The notes below the pieces were generated by a model that made no database searches, was not told the DNA's origin, and saw only the letters and a program-made list of their open reading frames with translations. A DNA stretch of 64,000 nucleotides, taken from NCBI GenBank assembly GCA_026419785.1, contig JAODTK010003765.1:434001-498000 (forward strand), in the 5' to 3' direction. The first letter of the stretch is position 1, and each line of letters starts with the position of its first letter. Source of the DNA: Sclerodactyla briareus. Its lineage: Eukaryota > Echinodermata > Holothuroidea > Dendrochirotida > Sclerodactylidae. Below, one piece after another: positions 1 through 12,659 of the stretch. Position numbers and translations under genes: made by a program.

Positions 1-180
1 CAGGCTATGGAGAAAAAGACTGTTGCAACAAGCTATCACTGCTGATTTCTCCAAACATTTTCATTCTTGGCCTGGTTTCCTCTGTGGGCAGTACAGGAAG
101 GGAAATGACATTCCAAAGAGGTTGCTGGAACCTTTGCATGCACCATCTGGTGTTGGGGATGTCAGCGGTAATGGACTAAC

Positions 181-224
181 CTTTTGTGGCGGAGGAATAC
201 TTTCTGTGACAGCTGCTGGGGTCT
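181..224 (-). CDS. Exon of multi-exon charged/proline-rich protein
   Basis: A 44-nt internal exon read on the minus strand. The acceptor is pyrimidine-rich (ttacttcctcctggcag) and the donor is AAAG|GTTAGT. It enters in phase 1 and leaves in phase 0, giving TPAAVTESIPPPQK after a split codon. The upstream exon at 1369 ends with a single G, so the joined codon is GAG (Glu), and the frame stays open across the 1.1-kb intron. The composition (Pro, Thr, Ala, Glu) matches that exon. The gene continues beyond the left edge of the window. I do not recognise the protein. Confidence 0.6.
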
Positions 225-481
225 CTGCCAGGAGGAAGTAACATTTCCTGCTCTGAAAGTATACATGACATATCTACGATTAACCAGGTAGATCAATTAT
301 GGTACAATAAAGTCCTAGGATAAGCAATGGATCTGAAATTCTTGTTCTACCAAGTGTCTTGGAGACATGATCATATATGTTGTCACTCAGAACGCACACT
401 TAGTGACGACAACATTGACACTATGGGGACAGTGTTATAGCTAAATATTAGTACACTGGCACTCTAACCACCTCTTGATGT

Positions 482-700
482 ATGGTTACCCGTACTTCAT
501 TAACTATGTTCCCCGCTTATGGAACTTCCCTTCCTGTTTATTTGAGGTCCCTTGATTCTATTGATCTTTTCAGACGTCATCTGAAAACTTTTCTTTTTCC
601 CAGTCCTAAATTTTACACTGCACTCTCAGCACCCCTAAAGCCATTGAACAACTCTTTTTTGTTGGAGTTTGCACTATATAAGACTAGTTAATTATTACTA
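482..700 (+). mobile_element. 3' end of a non-LTR retrotransposon (RT C-terminal tail)
   Basis: A 69-codon open frame (482-691) ends in a stop and is followed by AT-rich sequence. It has the layout of the C-terminal tail of LINE reverse transcriptases of the CR1/L2/RTE kind: a 'slP..LRs..s...Fr..LKtfLF' block, here LPVYLRSLDSIDLFRRHLKT, then a short tail. The rest of the polymerase is absent, so this is a 5'-truncated copy. It lies in the intron between the exons at 181 and 1369 and opposite in strand to that gene. The clade cannot be set from so little sequence. Confidence 0.55.
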
Positions 701-1368
701 TTATTTAGTAATGAATTAGATTCATATAGCACTATACAATGTAAAACATACCCAAGCACAGAGATACAACAAAAGAATAAACTCAGTAGACAAAGTTGAG
801 AACAAATTGAGGAGACAAAAAAAAAAAAACCTCAGTGATTCAATGAGTAGAGCGATCGTGCACATTATCTGCAGCGGTGCAGGCAGCCAGTAAAGATATT
901 TCAGGATCTGTTTCATATGAGCCTGTTCCCCACATTTTGAGACTCGTCTAGCTGCAGAATTCCATAAACCAGATTCTTGAAAAAGCATTGCTTGGAGGAG
1001 CTGCTCAACAATGAATTATGACTTAATAAACCGCATATTGTTCCAACTACCTGTTTCAGCTTTTGGTTATAATATCTGAGCAAACCATGAATCATAATAA
1101 AGGACAACTTGCAGGCTTGGATACAATAGAAGCCAGATCATGGTCAATGGGAACGATAGGTCCAAACCCCATTTCAATCTGTTCCTATGTGAAGTTATTC
1201 GTCTTGATGCATGTAATTTTTCTGCAGCTACTATATTAGCCGTTTCATGACTTATCCTACAGTGTGTCCCTTTCACGTGCTTACAATAATGTGCAATGGT
1301 ACTCAACAAGTAGAGGGATTGGGAATGAAGCATGTCTCAAATCCACTAGAGCTGACTGTAATACTCAC

Positions 1369-1577
1369 CTTTGACCTGCTGTTCTTTGGGAGGAGTGACC
1401 ACAGGTGGCAGTTTCTCCTTCGGTGCGTCCGCCGCAGCTGGTTCAGATTCGGGCGGGGTAACCTGCTTCACCTCCGGCTCCTGTGTGGTTTGTGGAGGAG
1501 GCACGGCTACCTCTGGTCTGGCCCCCAGGCGGATGGGATACCAATTATAAATCCTCGCCTGATCATTTGGAGAGAGA
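1369..1577 (-). CDS. Exon of multi-exon charged/proline-rich protein
   Basis: Minus-strand exon with donor CAAAG|GTGAGT (intron begins at 1368). Two acceptors are possible: a strong one ending at 1592 (ccctcccttctttaatacag) and a second AG 14 nt further in (exon end 1577). The second is the one that keeps frame with the exon at 2115 (phase 2 in, phase 1 out). The open frame contains DQARIYNWYPIRLGARPEV followed by a Pro/Glu/Ala-rich tract with repeated TPP motifs (VTPPESEP, VTPPKEQQ). It runs into the exon at 181 without a stop. Such tails are typical of disordered nuclear proteins, but I recognise no family. Confidence 0.6.
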
Positions 1578-2114
1578 CTACAGGTTTGGGACTGTATTAA
1601 AGAAGGGAGGGTGGGAGGGTGAGGGCGGCAAAGAAGTCCACAGTGTGATGAAATAATGCTAGCCTAGCAGCCAGCAGGGCACCCTCAAACTGAACCCCTG
1701 TGCTTAACCATCATGGTATGAGTATACTGCATATGGCATCATGCAGGTTTTGATGATTCTCTCTGCACCTCGGAAACCCGCCTCCGGGTTCGAAAGGACC
1801 AAGTGATCATCAGTTCTGTCCAGGATATTGTATCCTGCTTGTGATCCTGAGTTCCCAGTTCGCATCCATGTTGCACTCCCTGAGCACGTATTATCTTGAT
1901 TGCTCATGAGGGGTAGACAATTTGCATGTGGCCTCATACGTTAATTACCTCCAGGCTCCTTCACATTGTACTCATGCTATAGAGATTGTGTGGATTCACA
2001 GCTGACCACAGTGCAGTATCAAGGTCTGCTCCCTTGCAAGGCCTTGTAAAGGTTTGAGCCCATGTCTGGTAATTCAACCATATAAATGAAAGAATAGAAC
2101 ATCAAACAACTGAC

Positions 2115-2257
2115 CTTTGGACCTCCTCCCTGGTTTCTTTGACCTCTTCCTGTTTCTGGCTGGTGTCCATTGGTTCTTCCTCATCTTTCCCGTCCTTTTC
2201 CGTGGGGTCCTCGGCGGGTGGTTTATGTTGTCGTTCCGTCCGTGTCGTATCACCTTT
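2115..2257 (-). CDS. Exon of multi-exon charged protein (acidic tract)
   Basis: Minus-strand exon with donor CCAAAG|GTCAGT. With the acceptor at ...accgcattag it reads in phase 0 as an acidic tract including EKDGKDEEEPMDTSQKQEEV, and leaves in phase 2, which fits the exon at 1577. A stronger acceptor (ttctctgtctccattcag) would extend the exon to 2300 and open a different, arginine/lysine-rich frame. That frame leaves in phase 1 and meets stops in the next exon, so I prefer the acidic reading. An EEPMDTS-type stretch is common in nuclear regulators. This is composition, not homology. Confidence 0.5.
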
Positions 2258-2799
2258 CTAATGCGGTTAAGGGTTGTCTCTCCTCGTTTCTTACTTTGTT
2301 CTGAATGGAGACAGAGAACAACGACAAGAATATTATTTGTTAACGATTGACCCATCCAATGTTTATTACAGAAGTCTTCATCATGTAGGGGGGACCAGGA
2401 CGAGTCCTATTCTTTTGTGATGATCACTATGTAAAGATATCTCAGTGAACAAAATAAGAAAAGAAACTGAGATGAGAAATGAATACATACTGCTACGCAT
2501 TGCTTAAGAGGGCATATGTCCAATGCATGGTGGTGTAACATGGCCAAACGCCAAACTAACTGAAGGGTTTGAGTGATGTGTTGAGGTTGAACCTAAGACT
2601 TTCTGCTATAGTTTGAAAATGGGTGTAGGAAATGAGAAACGGGATAGCAGGGAGTGGAATAAAACTTATCTGGCTTATGGCCCAAATGGGGGAGTTGCGA
2701 GCTGTGCTCGGTAGTGCTTAAAACTTGAATGAATGAAACAGGACAGTTTTGTTTATTAATCTGGAAAACTACAAGTTATTTACCCCACATTGCATTAGC

Positions 2800-2930
2800 C
2801 ACGGCGAAAAAAACAGGGGGGCGGGGGCAATTCGCCCCCGAAAGTTAAAAAAAGAGCTCTCGAATCACATTTCAGGGGGCGAAAAAAAAACTATCAAAAA
2901 TTTTGGGAAATCGCCCCTGAAAAAATTCTT
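2800..2930. repeat. G/C-run and A-rich repeat, copy 1
   Basis: A degenerate segment with alternating G or C runs and poly-A runs (tcgcccccgaaagtt, cagggggcgaaaaaaa, tcgcccctgaaaaaa). The same motif style recurs at 4080-4200 and 4440-4545, so it is a small local repeat family within the introns of the minus-strand gene. No coding signal is seen. Confidence 0.45.
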
Positions 2931-3904
2931 CATTTTGTGCATTGGGTTGTACAGAAAAAAAGCGATTCTGATTAGAGCCGAATTACCAATCGAAAATGTT
3001 TTATGATTTCTGTTGAATCACAATCGTTTGTAAGACCACTGTCTCATTATAAATCACGTACATCGATTTAAATATTCCAGTGAGGCACACACATGGGTAC
3101 TGCATTGAACCTCCCCACTGCCCCACCCATATATATACATGTACGTATGTACACTCGCAAGCGAAGCAGTGCGCGGGGTGCCGCTCAGGATGATCACGAT
3201 CGACAGCGTCGAGTCAATCGAAGTCATTAAATACCCATTCACAGAAACCCAAAGGTGTTTTGCAGGTACCGTTCTCAAATTTAGTTGGGATTTTATTACA
3301 TTAATTATTTGTCGTAACACGGCAGCAACATGTTGTGAAATGTTAGAATTCCTTGCAAGGAAGGTATGAGACCTGGATACAAGCTGATTTGTTCCAAATC
3401 AAACCTAAAAAAACCCCAATTAAAATGAAAGTATGACCAAAAATTCGGAAGGATTGCCTGGGGGGCCTAATGTTAAATTGCCTACTACAGTGTGTAGTTA
3501 GGATACAAGGTTTTTGAGCTTGATTTTGTGATCGCAGGTATCAATTCCCTCATGTCACCTCCCAGACATGTACAAGTATGACAGGATTAGCACAAGAACA
3601 TGTACTGGCACTCCAGGAAACCAGAAATATATTGAGATTTTTTGAGTGAAAATCTTACGAAGCCGACCTGAGAATTAATTGGTTAGATTTGGGAGTATCT
3701 AGTTTTTGGAGTGTCTAGGCTGCAGTATCCTTAAATAACACAACAAGAGCAGTGCCTTACTCCTCCGGCCCCACTCCACAGGTGAGGTCACTGCTAACAT
3801 TCATGAATAAAAACCTGCGCAAAAATCCCTTTACAGCTGTAGCAGCTCAGCTACTGCAGAGAGCGTCTTGCTCTATATGGGTGGGGGGGCGGGGCATGCA
3901 TGGG

Positions 3905-3985
3905 CCCAGTTTTCCCCAAAAGTTGAGAAATTAAATGGCCGCATTCCCCCAAAAGTTGAGAAATTAATGGAGGGCATTTTCGTTG
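3905..3985 (+). repeat. Two-copy short tandem repeat
   Basis: Two adjacent copies of a roughly 43-bp unit containing ccccaaaagttgagaaatta (around 3914 and 3950), each followed by a ggcatt/gcatt block. Non-coding intron sequence. Confidence 0.5.
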
Positions 3986-4079
3986 TTCTCCGATTGCCAC
4001 CCATGCGCTCAAACAAATAACCTGTAGGCATAGTCACCCTGTTTTTTTATCATTACCATAAATGTTAGGTAGCACTCTG

Positions 4080-4545
4080 AAAAGGAAACCCAAAATGATT
4101 GAGAGGGCAACTTTTTTTCTGAAAAAAAAAAATAAAAACTCCCCCCAAAAAAAATTTTCGGAAAAAGTATTTCGAACCCTGACAAGAAACATTGTTTTGC
4201 CGTGCGATTTATAGTGTAACCTTGCAGGTTTGCAGCCTAAAAGAGGACCACATGATGCTGGAAGCCCTGTACCACCCTCCCAGCTTCGCTTCCAATTACC
4301 CACCTCTGGGGAGAGACAAATTTCCTACCCCTTCCTTACTGCAGGGCTCATTCTAAGTGACTCACCACAGGGCATTATACAAGTCATCAGTTTGCATAGC
4401 CATTTTTTGAGGGTTATTTTCGAATCAAATTATTGTTTATTCAAGTGCCCGAAAGCTCTCATAGCCCCGAAAATATTTTTAGAGGGGGGCAATTTTTTTT
4501 CAAAATAGCCCCCGAAAATTGAAAACGTAATTCGGACCCTGCATT
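4080..4545. repeat. Inverted pair of G/C-run, A-rich repeats
   Basis: The segment at 4080-4200 read on the minus strand and the segment at 4440-4545 read on the minus strand both begin 'cagggt(t/c)cgaa' and then carry T-rich and G-rich runs in the same order. The central 240 bp differs. They resemble the copy at 2800-2930. This may be a non-autonomous element or an old duplication. The orientation relation is approximate because the runs are low complexity. Confidence 0.3.
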
Positions 4546-4944
4546 GAGCAAATTTACGAAACACTATCCTTGCTAATATGTATTTGCGAAGGTGTAGGCA
4601 CTACACCAGTCCTTTGTGTTGTTGTGAGATGTTAATGGGTGGGTGCAGGGTCCAATTTTTTTTAACAAGTGATAAGAGGATGGGCAAACCCGTAACTGCC
4701 CACGATGTAAGGCAACCCCTCTACACAAGAGAGATTAGCTTGTTGGTTCTCTTTGGAACAGCTGGAGTATAAGGGCACACTTCTCGCAGAAGCATGTAAC
4801 CAGACACGCAAAGTGCAAGGAAAAAAGAACAAACGTAGTCGCAGTGCGAGAGAAGGCACAACCAGAGATTTGCACATCCAACGCAGTCAGAATGCTGCTA
4901 TGAATAACTTATTATTTGTACAGTGAATTATCTCCTTATCTTAC

Positions 4945-4995
4945 CTTCTTTCTTCTCCTCTGTAAGCTTCTCAATGCCGCCGTTCTGAGCTGCAT
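4945..4995 (-). CDS. Small 51-nt exon of the charged protein gene
   Basis: A 51-nt minus-strand exon, symmetric in length. The donor is GAAG|GTAAGA and the acceptor is ...ttcaatcacag. Phase 0 reads MQLRTAALRSLQRRRKK and fits both neighbours (6110-6270 leaves in phase 0; 2115-2257 enters in phase 0). Phase 1 reads DAAQNGGIEKLTEEKKE, which looks more protein-like but would need different neighbouring splice sites. The borders are strong. The frame choice is uncertain. Confidence 0.5.
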
Positions 4996-6109
4996 CTGTG
5001 ATTGAATTTAAAGAAAATCCTCTTTTTCTCCCCGGTACTAGGCTCAATAAAAAATTCGTTTTTTTTTTCTATCATCCTTACTGTATGCATTCCCAGGCTT
5101 TACAACCTAACTGACCTATTGAAAAGCTGCTAGCCAATCTGCCAGAAATCTAAATGTTGGAAACTTCAGGGATAAATACTTTGACGTCTAGGGAAAGAGA
5201 TAACTCCTCTGTTACTCATGTGTACTCAACAGAGCTACGTAGGTGAATTGCATCAGGTATGGCCAGTAAGTCACCACAGGGGTTTGATGTACTAGATACA
5301 CTGGCCTACTGTGTCATATTGCCAGTATAGCTCAGGGGGGTGTAACCGTCATAAATAATCGTGAGTGAATATTAAAGGCATGTTGTAGTGATTTTTGGCA
5401 ACAGCCTCTTCACGCAACCTGTTTTGTTTCTTCTGGCCACTTTTGTTGTGCATCTCACATACTCCGACCACTGTGGTCAGAACAAGGGGCTTCAGGGGTA
5501 ACTGTGAGTTTTTAGGAGCGATGACTATTACCGTTTCTTCGCTAGGCGCCCATCCTCCCGTTAGCGCCCACCCAACTTTTTGGCACTGCAGATTGATTAC
5601 CCATAACCGTCATGGGCTGCATGGAGATTGCAACATTTACTGCTCGAAATTGGAACACTTTGTGTAAACACACTTCAAATATTGCACAGGTTGAGGCAAA
5701 CATGTCTAGCTAAATCCAACATGCAGTGCTTCCACCTCCCCCCCCCCTTTACAACCCACTGTCCACCATAAATCAAACTCACCAACGATCGTTCATTCTA
5801 TTCTCCGTACCTAGGTTAATTGCTGTGCATCCACGCGCTATACGTCAGTATCAGTACAATGTATAACCTCTGAATGCTTGGATTATCGAAAAATAATTAT
5901 ACCTCGTGAGTCGCCCATGCCTGAAACTTGCAATCGCCCTGGCGCTTAGCGGAATGCATACGGTAATCACTTAAATGTCCTTTGGAGATGACCTAGCACC
6001 CCCCCCCACCCCTTCCTGAGGAGACCTGAATGACAAGCGCCAGTAGATGTGGGACTGGTATCAGTTTTCGCCACCTGTATCCCTTGGCCCTACCTCCTCC
6101 TCGTCTCAC

Positions 6110-6270
6110 CCCTGGGGCTTCAGCGGGGTGTGCCTCCTCTTCCTCCATCTCTTCCCTCCTCAGAATTTCCTCCTTAAGGTTGCAGCCTTCTCCTCTGGTT
6201 CCTCCTCTGCCCGGGACTCTGCCCTTCCTCTTGCGCCCCCTGGCAGGGGTATCCCTCTTAGGAGTGTTGT
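6110..6270 (-). CDS. Exon of the charged protein gene (basic then acidic)
   Basis: Minus-strand exon with a good acceptor (tatgttcttgacttctcag) and donor CCAGGG|GTGAGA. It enters in phase 1 and leaves in phase 0, and is open for 53 codons. It begins with a basic, nuclear-localisation-like patch, TPKRDTPARGRKRKGR. A glycine/arginine stretch follows, then a strongly acidic run LKEEILRREEMEEEEAH. Alternating basic and acidic blocks recall chromatin-binding proteins such as the linker of HDGF/LEDGF proteins. No PWWP or integrase-binding fold is visible in the window, so that is only a suggestion. Confidence 0.5.
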
Positions 6271-7739
6271 CTGAGAAGTCAAGAACATAGAGTTTATTCC
6301 ACTATACCTACCTATTCCATCAGTAGAACATACTGCGCACACTGCAATGCTTGAATAGGAGTGTCGATAAAACATTATGTGTCGACCTATCCCTGTATAG
6401 AATGATACCTTATTCACGCACCATAGAATATGCTCTCCAAATATTGAAAAAACCCATCTTCACTGTAGTCATGCTCATTGTTTGAAAATTTGCTGACGAG
6501 GGTAGTTTGAAGGAGAGAAGGAAAATAATCAAAGGAATATCATGGCCAAACCCTTAGCTGTATGTATCATACATGAAACTCTCAGTTGATCATTCATAAA
6601 CCTAGTACTAGCAAGGGGTGCCATCAACTTTTAAGGCAATGGTCATGTTACAGATTCTCTTCATCTAGCATGGCTGAAACAGAGGGCAGTCAACATCCAC
6701 CACTGATCTCCCAATTGGAGACTCCAGCAAGTTGCATTCTTGCTTATTTTCAATTTAACCTTTTCTTGAGAAATTGGGGAATCATGACATCACGGGGGAT
6801 GATTCAGAGCTTCCATAGACTCTAACACAGTAAATGCTGGTTTGGGAGCTGATAGATAATATGAAAATAGGTTTCACTTAAAAATGAATGAAATCATTCT
6901 TTCATATTTGTGGTGAACCCTTTGTGATCTTTTATTGGATCCCATCTAAGTTTGCTTGTAGTTACAGGGTTTTCACGAGTTGCATGTTTTTACATTGACT
7001 TTTGTTATATCCAGGGGATCTTGTGTTTTCCCCCTGTGATGTCACAAGTCCAATTTTGCAATAGCGGATTGCACTTTAGGGCGGCTCACTCAGATTGCTG
7101 AATTCGATTGAGTTTGACTGCCATAATGCAATATATAAGGCCTAAAATTCACAAGTCATAACCTACATTACCATTGGCCTTTGAATGATCCAATTATAGG
7201 TAGTACTCAAAATTAACAATATCGGTCTTTCCCACGTGAACGGTTCCTGCATGTAACATTTGACTATCGATACAGAAACAATTAGACACATTTGGAAGGA
7301 GATGCAACAGACAGGCACTCCCACTTTTGGCAGTTATTAGAAATAAAATTTTGAAATATTAAGCCTAAGAAACTTAGTTACGTAAATAGTCTTGAATGTG
7401 CCATCTGCCATGTACAGGCACCATTATGCAGCTGTCCCCTGCTTTTGAAAGCCAAAATTGGCCCAAAGAGAACGAGAGGGGGGGGGCCCCCAACTCTTTT
7501 TCCCCTTCCCCTTAGAGACCCCTCCTTAGGAATGGCTTTTTAATCTCATTTTAAAAATTGTAAATTTTATATTTGTTTTTTACCCCTTTTCCTATTTATA
7601 GTAAATTGTATTTAGTTGGCAATTTGTAACTGGAAGCATAACAACAACCAATCCAATCAATCCGATCTAGTCCTTTTTTTTTTGCCACCTCAGTGTTGAA
7701 AATTTCTTTGTACAACTCTACAAACTTGCACAAAATTAC

Positions 7740-7960
7740 CTCTTTGGAGGGGAAGCTTTAGGTTTTTGTGGCGATGTCATTGGATCGCCGTGGTCTGGTG
7801 CTGCTGGGGGAAGGCTTCTCCGCAGCAGCCTGTCGTGTGGGCAGCTCTGAGAGGTCCTTTCTTGGCTTGGCAGAGAGAGCCGGGAGCTCCTGCGGGCCGG
7901 GCCTCAGACGACTCCCCCTGATATGATCTCCTCCGTGGCAATGATGGATGCTGGCGACTA
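7740..7960 (-). CDS. Possible further upstream exon, boundaries and frame unresolved
   Basis: GC-rich segment with a plausible minus-strand donor (AAAGAG|GTAATT, intron begins at 7739) and a candidate acceptor after tttttcatcttcag (exon end near 7961). The frame open up to the donor ends in MTSPQKPKASPPKR but has an in-frame stop about 160 nt upstream, so it needs the weak acceptor cggcccgcag. Another frame is open for the whole segment (KPRKDLSELPTRQ) but stops 18 nt before the donor. Its composition fits the downstream exons. It is either an exon with an indel or a chance frame. Confidence 0.3.
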
Positions 7961-7965
7961 GAGCA

Positions 7966-10900
7966 ACTGAAGATGAAAAAATAATATCTATACTAGTAGC
8001 GGTTAATATCAAGACGGTGACAAGATTTAGAATGGAATGGAGATTACAGAGTATGAACATGTTTATATCGGGAATTTTTGGCATTTGCATGGAATTTCGA
8101 AGAAATCAGCGTGAAATAATGCTATCCCGTTTCCTGGCAGCCTCGCTCCTCATGTTCAAAACTGATTGTTTATTTATACTAAGTTAATGTCAATACTAAG
8201 TCACATACTCACCCCAGTCTCCATTGCAATGTGGTCCTTAGTACAGTGCTTGAGTCTCGCCTATTCATCTATGTATGTCATAGTTTTTGACATTCAGTGC
8301 CAACTTGTGTTCATTCATTCATCCATACCTTCCATTGGCTTCGGCTGATGGCTATTAGAACTGACACACACCTTTCTATTGACAAGCTTTGAACTGGTCA
8401 GTCAAGGCTTTAAATTCTGAGAAGTGTGACCAATGAATAGCTACATACAATACAGGCTACTTACCCCATTCGATACTAATGATGAATCTATCAGCACCTT
8501 CAAATCATCAAAAATCCTATTAGAATAACCATTCTTGAGAGAAGTCTGGTTCCTATATGTATAGAAGATTCCATCTACATAAGACCCCTTGCTACATGTA
8601 AAAACAACAGATCCTGGTTATGAAGGCAATTAATCCAGTCTGTATCCGCACACCTCATAGACACATTGTCATGAAATTAAGGATCCAAGTGTTCCATGTA
8701 TAGGCCTTTCTATATCTTTAAACTGTTCAGTTCAGCTTGTCAGAGCAGGCCCCGAATTTGAGTGTGCTATATTAGCAAAACTGCAGACAATCAGACTGTT
8801 GTGTATGTCCTCGAAACAGAGGCTAAAATGCATTACAGTATGATCGTACAACTTCAGTGCTACACATTAATCCATTCTGATTCATGAATATTTCAAGGTT
8901 TCCACGTTGAAAACTATTGTAACTCAATGTCCTTTTTCGGGAAAGTGCTCTTTTTTTCCGCGCTAAGGCTGCACGGTTTCTCGGTTAAACTGACAACCGT
9001 TTGGACTCGTCTCGGTTAGACTTGGTACGTAATTTAAGCAGATAACCCCATACTAACTCCAAAAAATGTGTCATCATTAATAAACCGCCAACAACCAAGT
9101 CCTCCAAACAGAAATTATCTGGGCACACGCGCGCAGTGCGACGGACGTCACAAAGCCCTGAACAGAATTGAAACATCAGTTATCGCCACGAGGCACATAT
9201 TCACGAAGACTCGCATGCATGAATCACCACGGAATAACTGTCCGTGCAGTTAGTCAGTGTGTACATTATTTTTCGGATGAAATCCCAGGCCGCGGACCTC
9301 ACAGCTTTATTGTACCAGGTGAAATAAAACTGCATCCATGTCTCGCAGCTCACTCGCCCTATGCTGTGCACACGTTCAAACCTATAAACATAAGCCCTCT
9401 TTGGAACACCGTGATCCCGATTCCCACTGACAATGTACGTGCGCTCCCAGCGCTCCTATTGAATTATTTCGTGGACAGACCGACGACGACATCAAACCTT
9501 TTCTGCTACACTATCTCAACGTGAATTCCTACCATTGACTCTGTGATTAAGGACGGACTGAATTTATTCACGATCATGATCCCGATATACTGACAAAATA
9601 AATTCGCGTGGGGCCTACAATTCCATGAACGAATGGAACCGTGATTATTAGGAAATTGGGGGATAAAACAAATATACATAAAGGTTTAGCATTGATTTCT
9701 TTTTTCTTTTTTCGTTGTTTCTTCTTGGTAAAATAATCAACCTCTACGTTTTGGGCTAACTGGTAACTGCACTAGCGATCTGTTTGTAATGTGCAGGTGC
9801 GGGGTACATACATAGTTATGTATGGAAATGTAGTAGTTGTACATTCATTCTGCCTGCCTACCTACATACAGTGGTCGCTTGAGTATCGATCAAACCGAAA
9901 ATATAACATTTATATATAGCACACTTTTTTTTGGAAATCTTCTTACATAATGGAATGTGGTAAAAAGACATTTGAAAATAGACGTTTCATGCAAGTGGGC
10001 TAGAAGTATGCATTGTAGTATATTAGGCTTTGCGAACGTCTCGTGCTTTTCTTGACACTGTACAGGCCTTCCAGGAAGGAAATTGACGGCATACGTGGGA
10101 CGTGGATAACCGAAAATGTTGTACTCGGTTTTATCTAGAAAGAGATACGTGCGCTTACTCTTCGCTCCTTTATTCTCTCAATGGCTCAATTTTCACTGCA
10201 CTACACTTATAGGGTTAACATTCTATATCCGACTTGTAGCATTCTTAAATCAATTAATCATCTCAGTGATTATTACAATACGTGACTGGTTGTTACATCA
10301 TGAAGATTTTCAGTAAAAAGTAGAGAAAGACGTTATTTTGAGCGATTATCCACCGAAAAGACGAGAGTAAGTCCACTATAAATTCTGTGTATGCAGCATG
10401 ACGCATCGAGTCGAAGAAATATGGTCGACTAACAAAAGACTAACTGTACTCATGACACCATGGAAACCAAAGTGCACAGTCTCTCTGTGCGGACAGATCA
10501 GAGGGTTTTTATACATGTCGTCCTAATCAGGCTAGCGTCTCCCACAGTCCCTGAGGCATCTTTACAGAGACTTGAGCAAGCCTGGGAGCCATCACTCGTT
10601 TGAGTCATTCCACTGATTCATTGCTTTTGTAGAGTTGGCAAGTTACTAATGTAGTTGCCAACCTTCAGTCGATCGAATTAACTTGGAAAATACACTTGCA
10701 TTTTCATATATTATTCCATTGAGTAGAAGAATTAATATCTTGTTTTTACAACTTCGAACCTAATGTTTCTCTTATTCATGCATAAATTCTGGATTCGGTG
10801 AGTTTTCCTGTCAAATCGTCAATCTCAGTACTGTAGGCTATATAAAAATATTTTTATCTAGTTCGCATGAAGTGTTCTATTTCGTCTACAGCCGCCGACT

Positions 10901-12655
10901 GATCTCAATTCTGGATCCGAGATACGCGCTACACGTATGTCACAATTGCCAAAAATCACGCACAGCCGGCCCACAACCGTCATGGGTGTAATCTTGTAAA
11001 ACTCAATGGACTTCACTCGTTTTTCAAACTTTTTACACACTTTTATGTATCAGTTCCTTCCAGTTCACTAACAGCTAATGTTTCCATCAATATTTTGTAC
11101 TGTGCATACATTTTGCAAACACCATTTAATGTACAAAAGCTAATCCGACATTAAAAGTTTAGGCTAAGCCCTTCAGTGTGCAACAAATAACGTTAGGCCG
11201 CATTGCGTACACGCGCGAGGTAACGCCGAATCATGAATACTGGCATTTGGAAGTCGTTGGGATTTGGTTCTTTGCCCCTTTTGTGTAAAGCAGAGGGAGC
11301 CTAAAGTTACGAGCGCCTGTGGTTACTGTAGAGGCTGAAGGCCTAGCACAGTAAAGGTCTGGCACCAAAGTGACAGTCGAGAAGTAATATGTAATTGTAC
11401 TCTCTGTAAACAATAGGGGAGAATGAAACACGCACTGGTAGCCTACCTACTGTAACAAAGCATTAGCTAGGCCAAATAGGGCCTGGCCCTGGGCCCAACT
11501 TAGGCAGTCTTAGGCTACAGATTGTCAACTTGAGCTAACATTTCTTGGCCACAATCAACGCATTTCTGCATAATAAATATGAATTAGGAAACCCAATCCT
11601 GCAAGTTAACAAGCCATCAGTGGAAACTCACGTTTCCCAAAGAACAGCCTGAGTAAAGGAGCAAAGTACTTCAGTTCCAAGGGGCTAGCCAGTGCAAAAA
11701 GATAACACTAGGCCCGCGCACACAAATGTACCAAACGACTGTCACTCGAAATCTACACGTGATACCCCCCAAAACCCACACATCAATATCATACGGCCAC
11801 GATAATCGTCTGGCAACTACGCACGTATACACCGAAGAATGGCCCTGATTCTGTAGGAAAATGCTATTTTAACGAGAATGAAATAATTCCTTGCTCACAC
11901 AATCGTTCTATTGGAGTCCCGATAATAACTACAGCATACCTTCAATGTCTTGCTTCAAATATTGCGAGAGAAAGTGTAAAACTCCGGCTTTTGGGGATCC
12001 GAGCATCCACACGAACATGCCAGCCAAGCAAACAACGCTGACCTCGGAAGTGATGGCGCTACAGCTCCACAAAAAATTCGTTACTGGGCCTGATTTTTCA
12101 TATGGCCGGTGGCCGTTTTGCCTCGATGAAGTTCAAACTATTTCAACTAGCACAGTAACACTCGAAATGACAGCAGAATGCTTCAAGGCATATATGGGGA
12201 GAACGCATTTGTAACTCGGAATTTGGAGTTTCAAACCCATTCTTTTTTATTCTTCATTTACATTTTTCTTCACTTAAACGGCGAATCGGTGTCCAGCAAC
12301 CTAGCAAATACGGACGCACCGTTCGCATGATATCACCAGCATGGAATATCGCCCAACGTAATAATCGGAATTATTGCAAATAGACTTTTTCGCAAATAGC
12401 ATGTTGCGGTGCGATTGGGCATACTTTTGATGCATGCTGGAATACTTTAGGGGCCGTTTTGTGTTAGCATGTATTGGAAAAAACTTGTAAATTTCCATTA
12501 TTTTTCTTATTATTTGGGGCCTCTCTCTCAAAATTTCTTATTTTGTCCCCGATATTTTTTTTTTACAAAAATCTTTATATCGGTGCCAAATCTGACTGAA
12601 ATGTGGCTATTTTTCTCCCGAGAACAAAAATCATTTTTTTTTTTTTCCGCTGTAC
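7966..12655. other. Non-coding stretch, no gene seen
   Basis: About 4.7 kb without convincing exons, repeat structure or RNA genes. Open frames here are short, lack family motifs on both strands and have no good paired splice sites. It probably holds introns or intergenic DNA upstream of the minus-strand gene. Confidence 0.5.
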
Positions 12656-12659
12656 ATCC

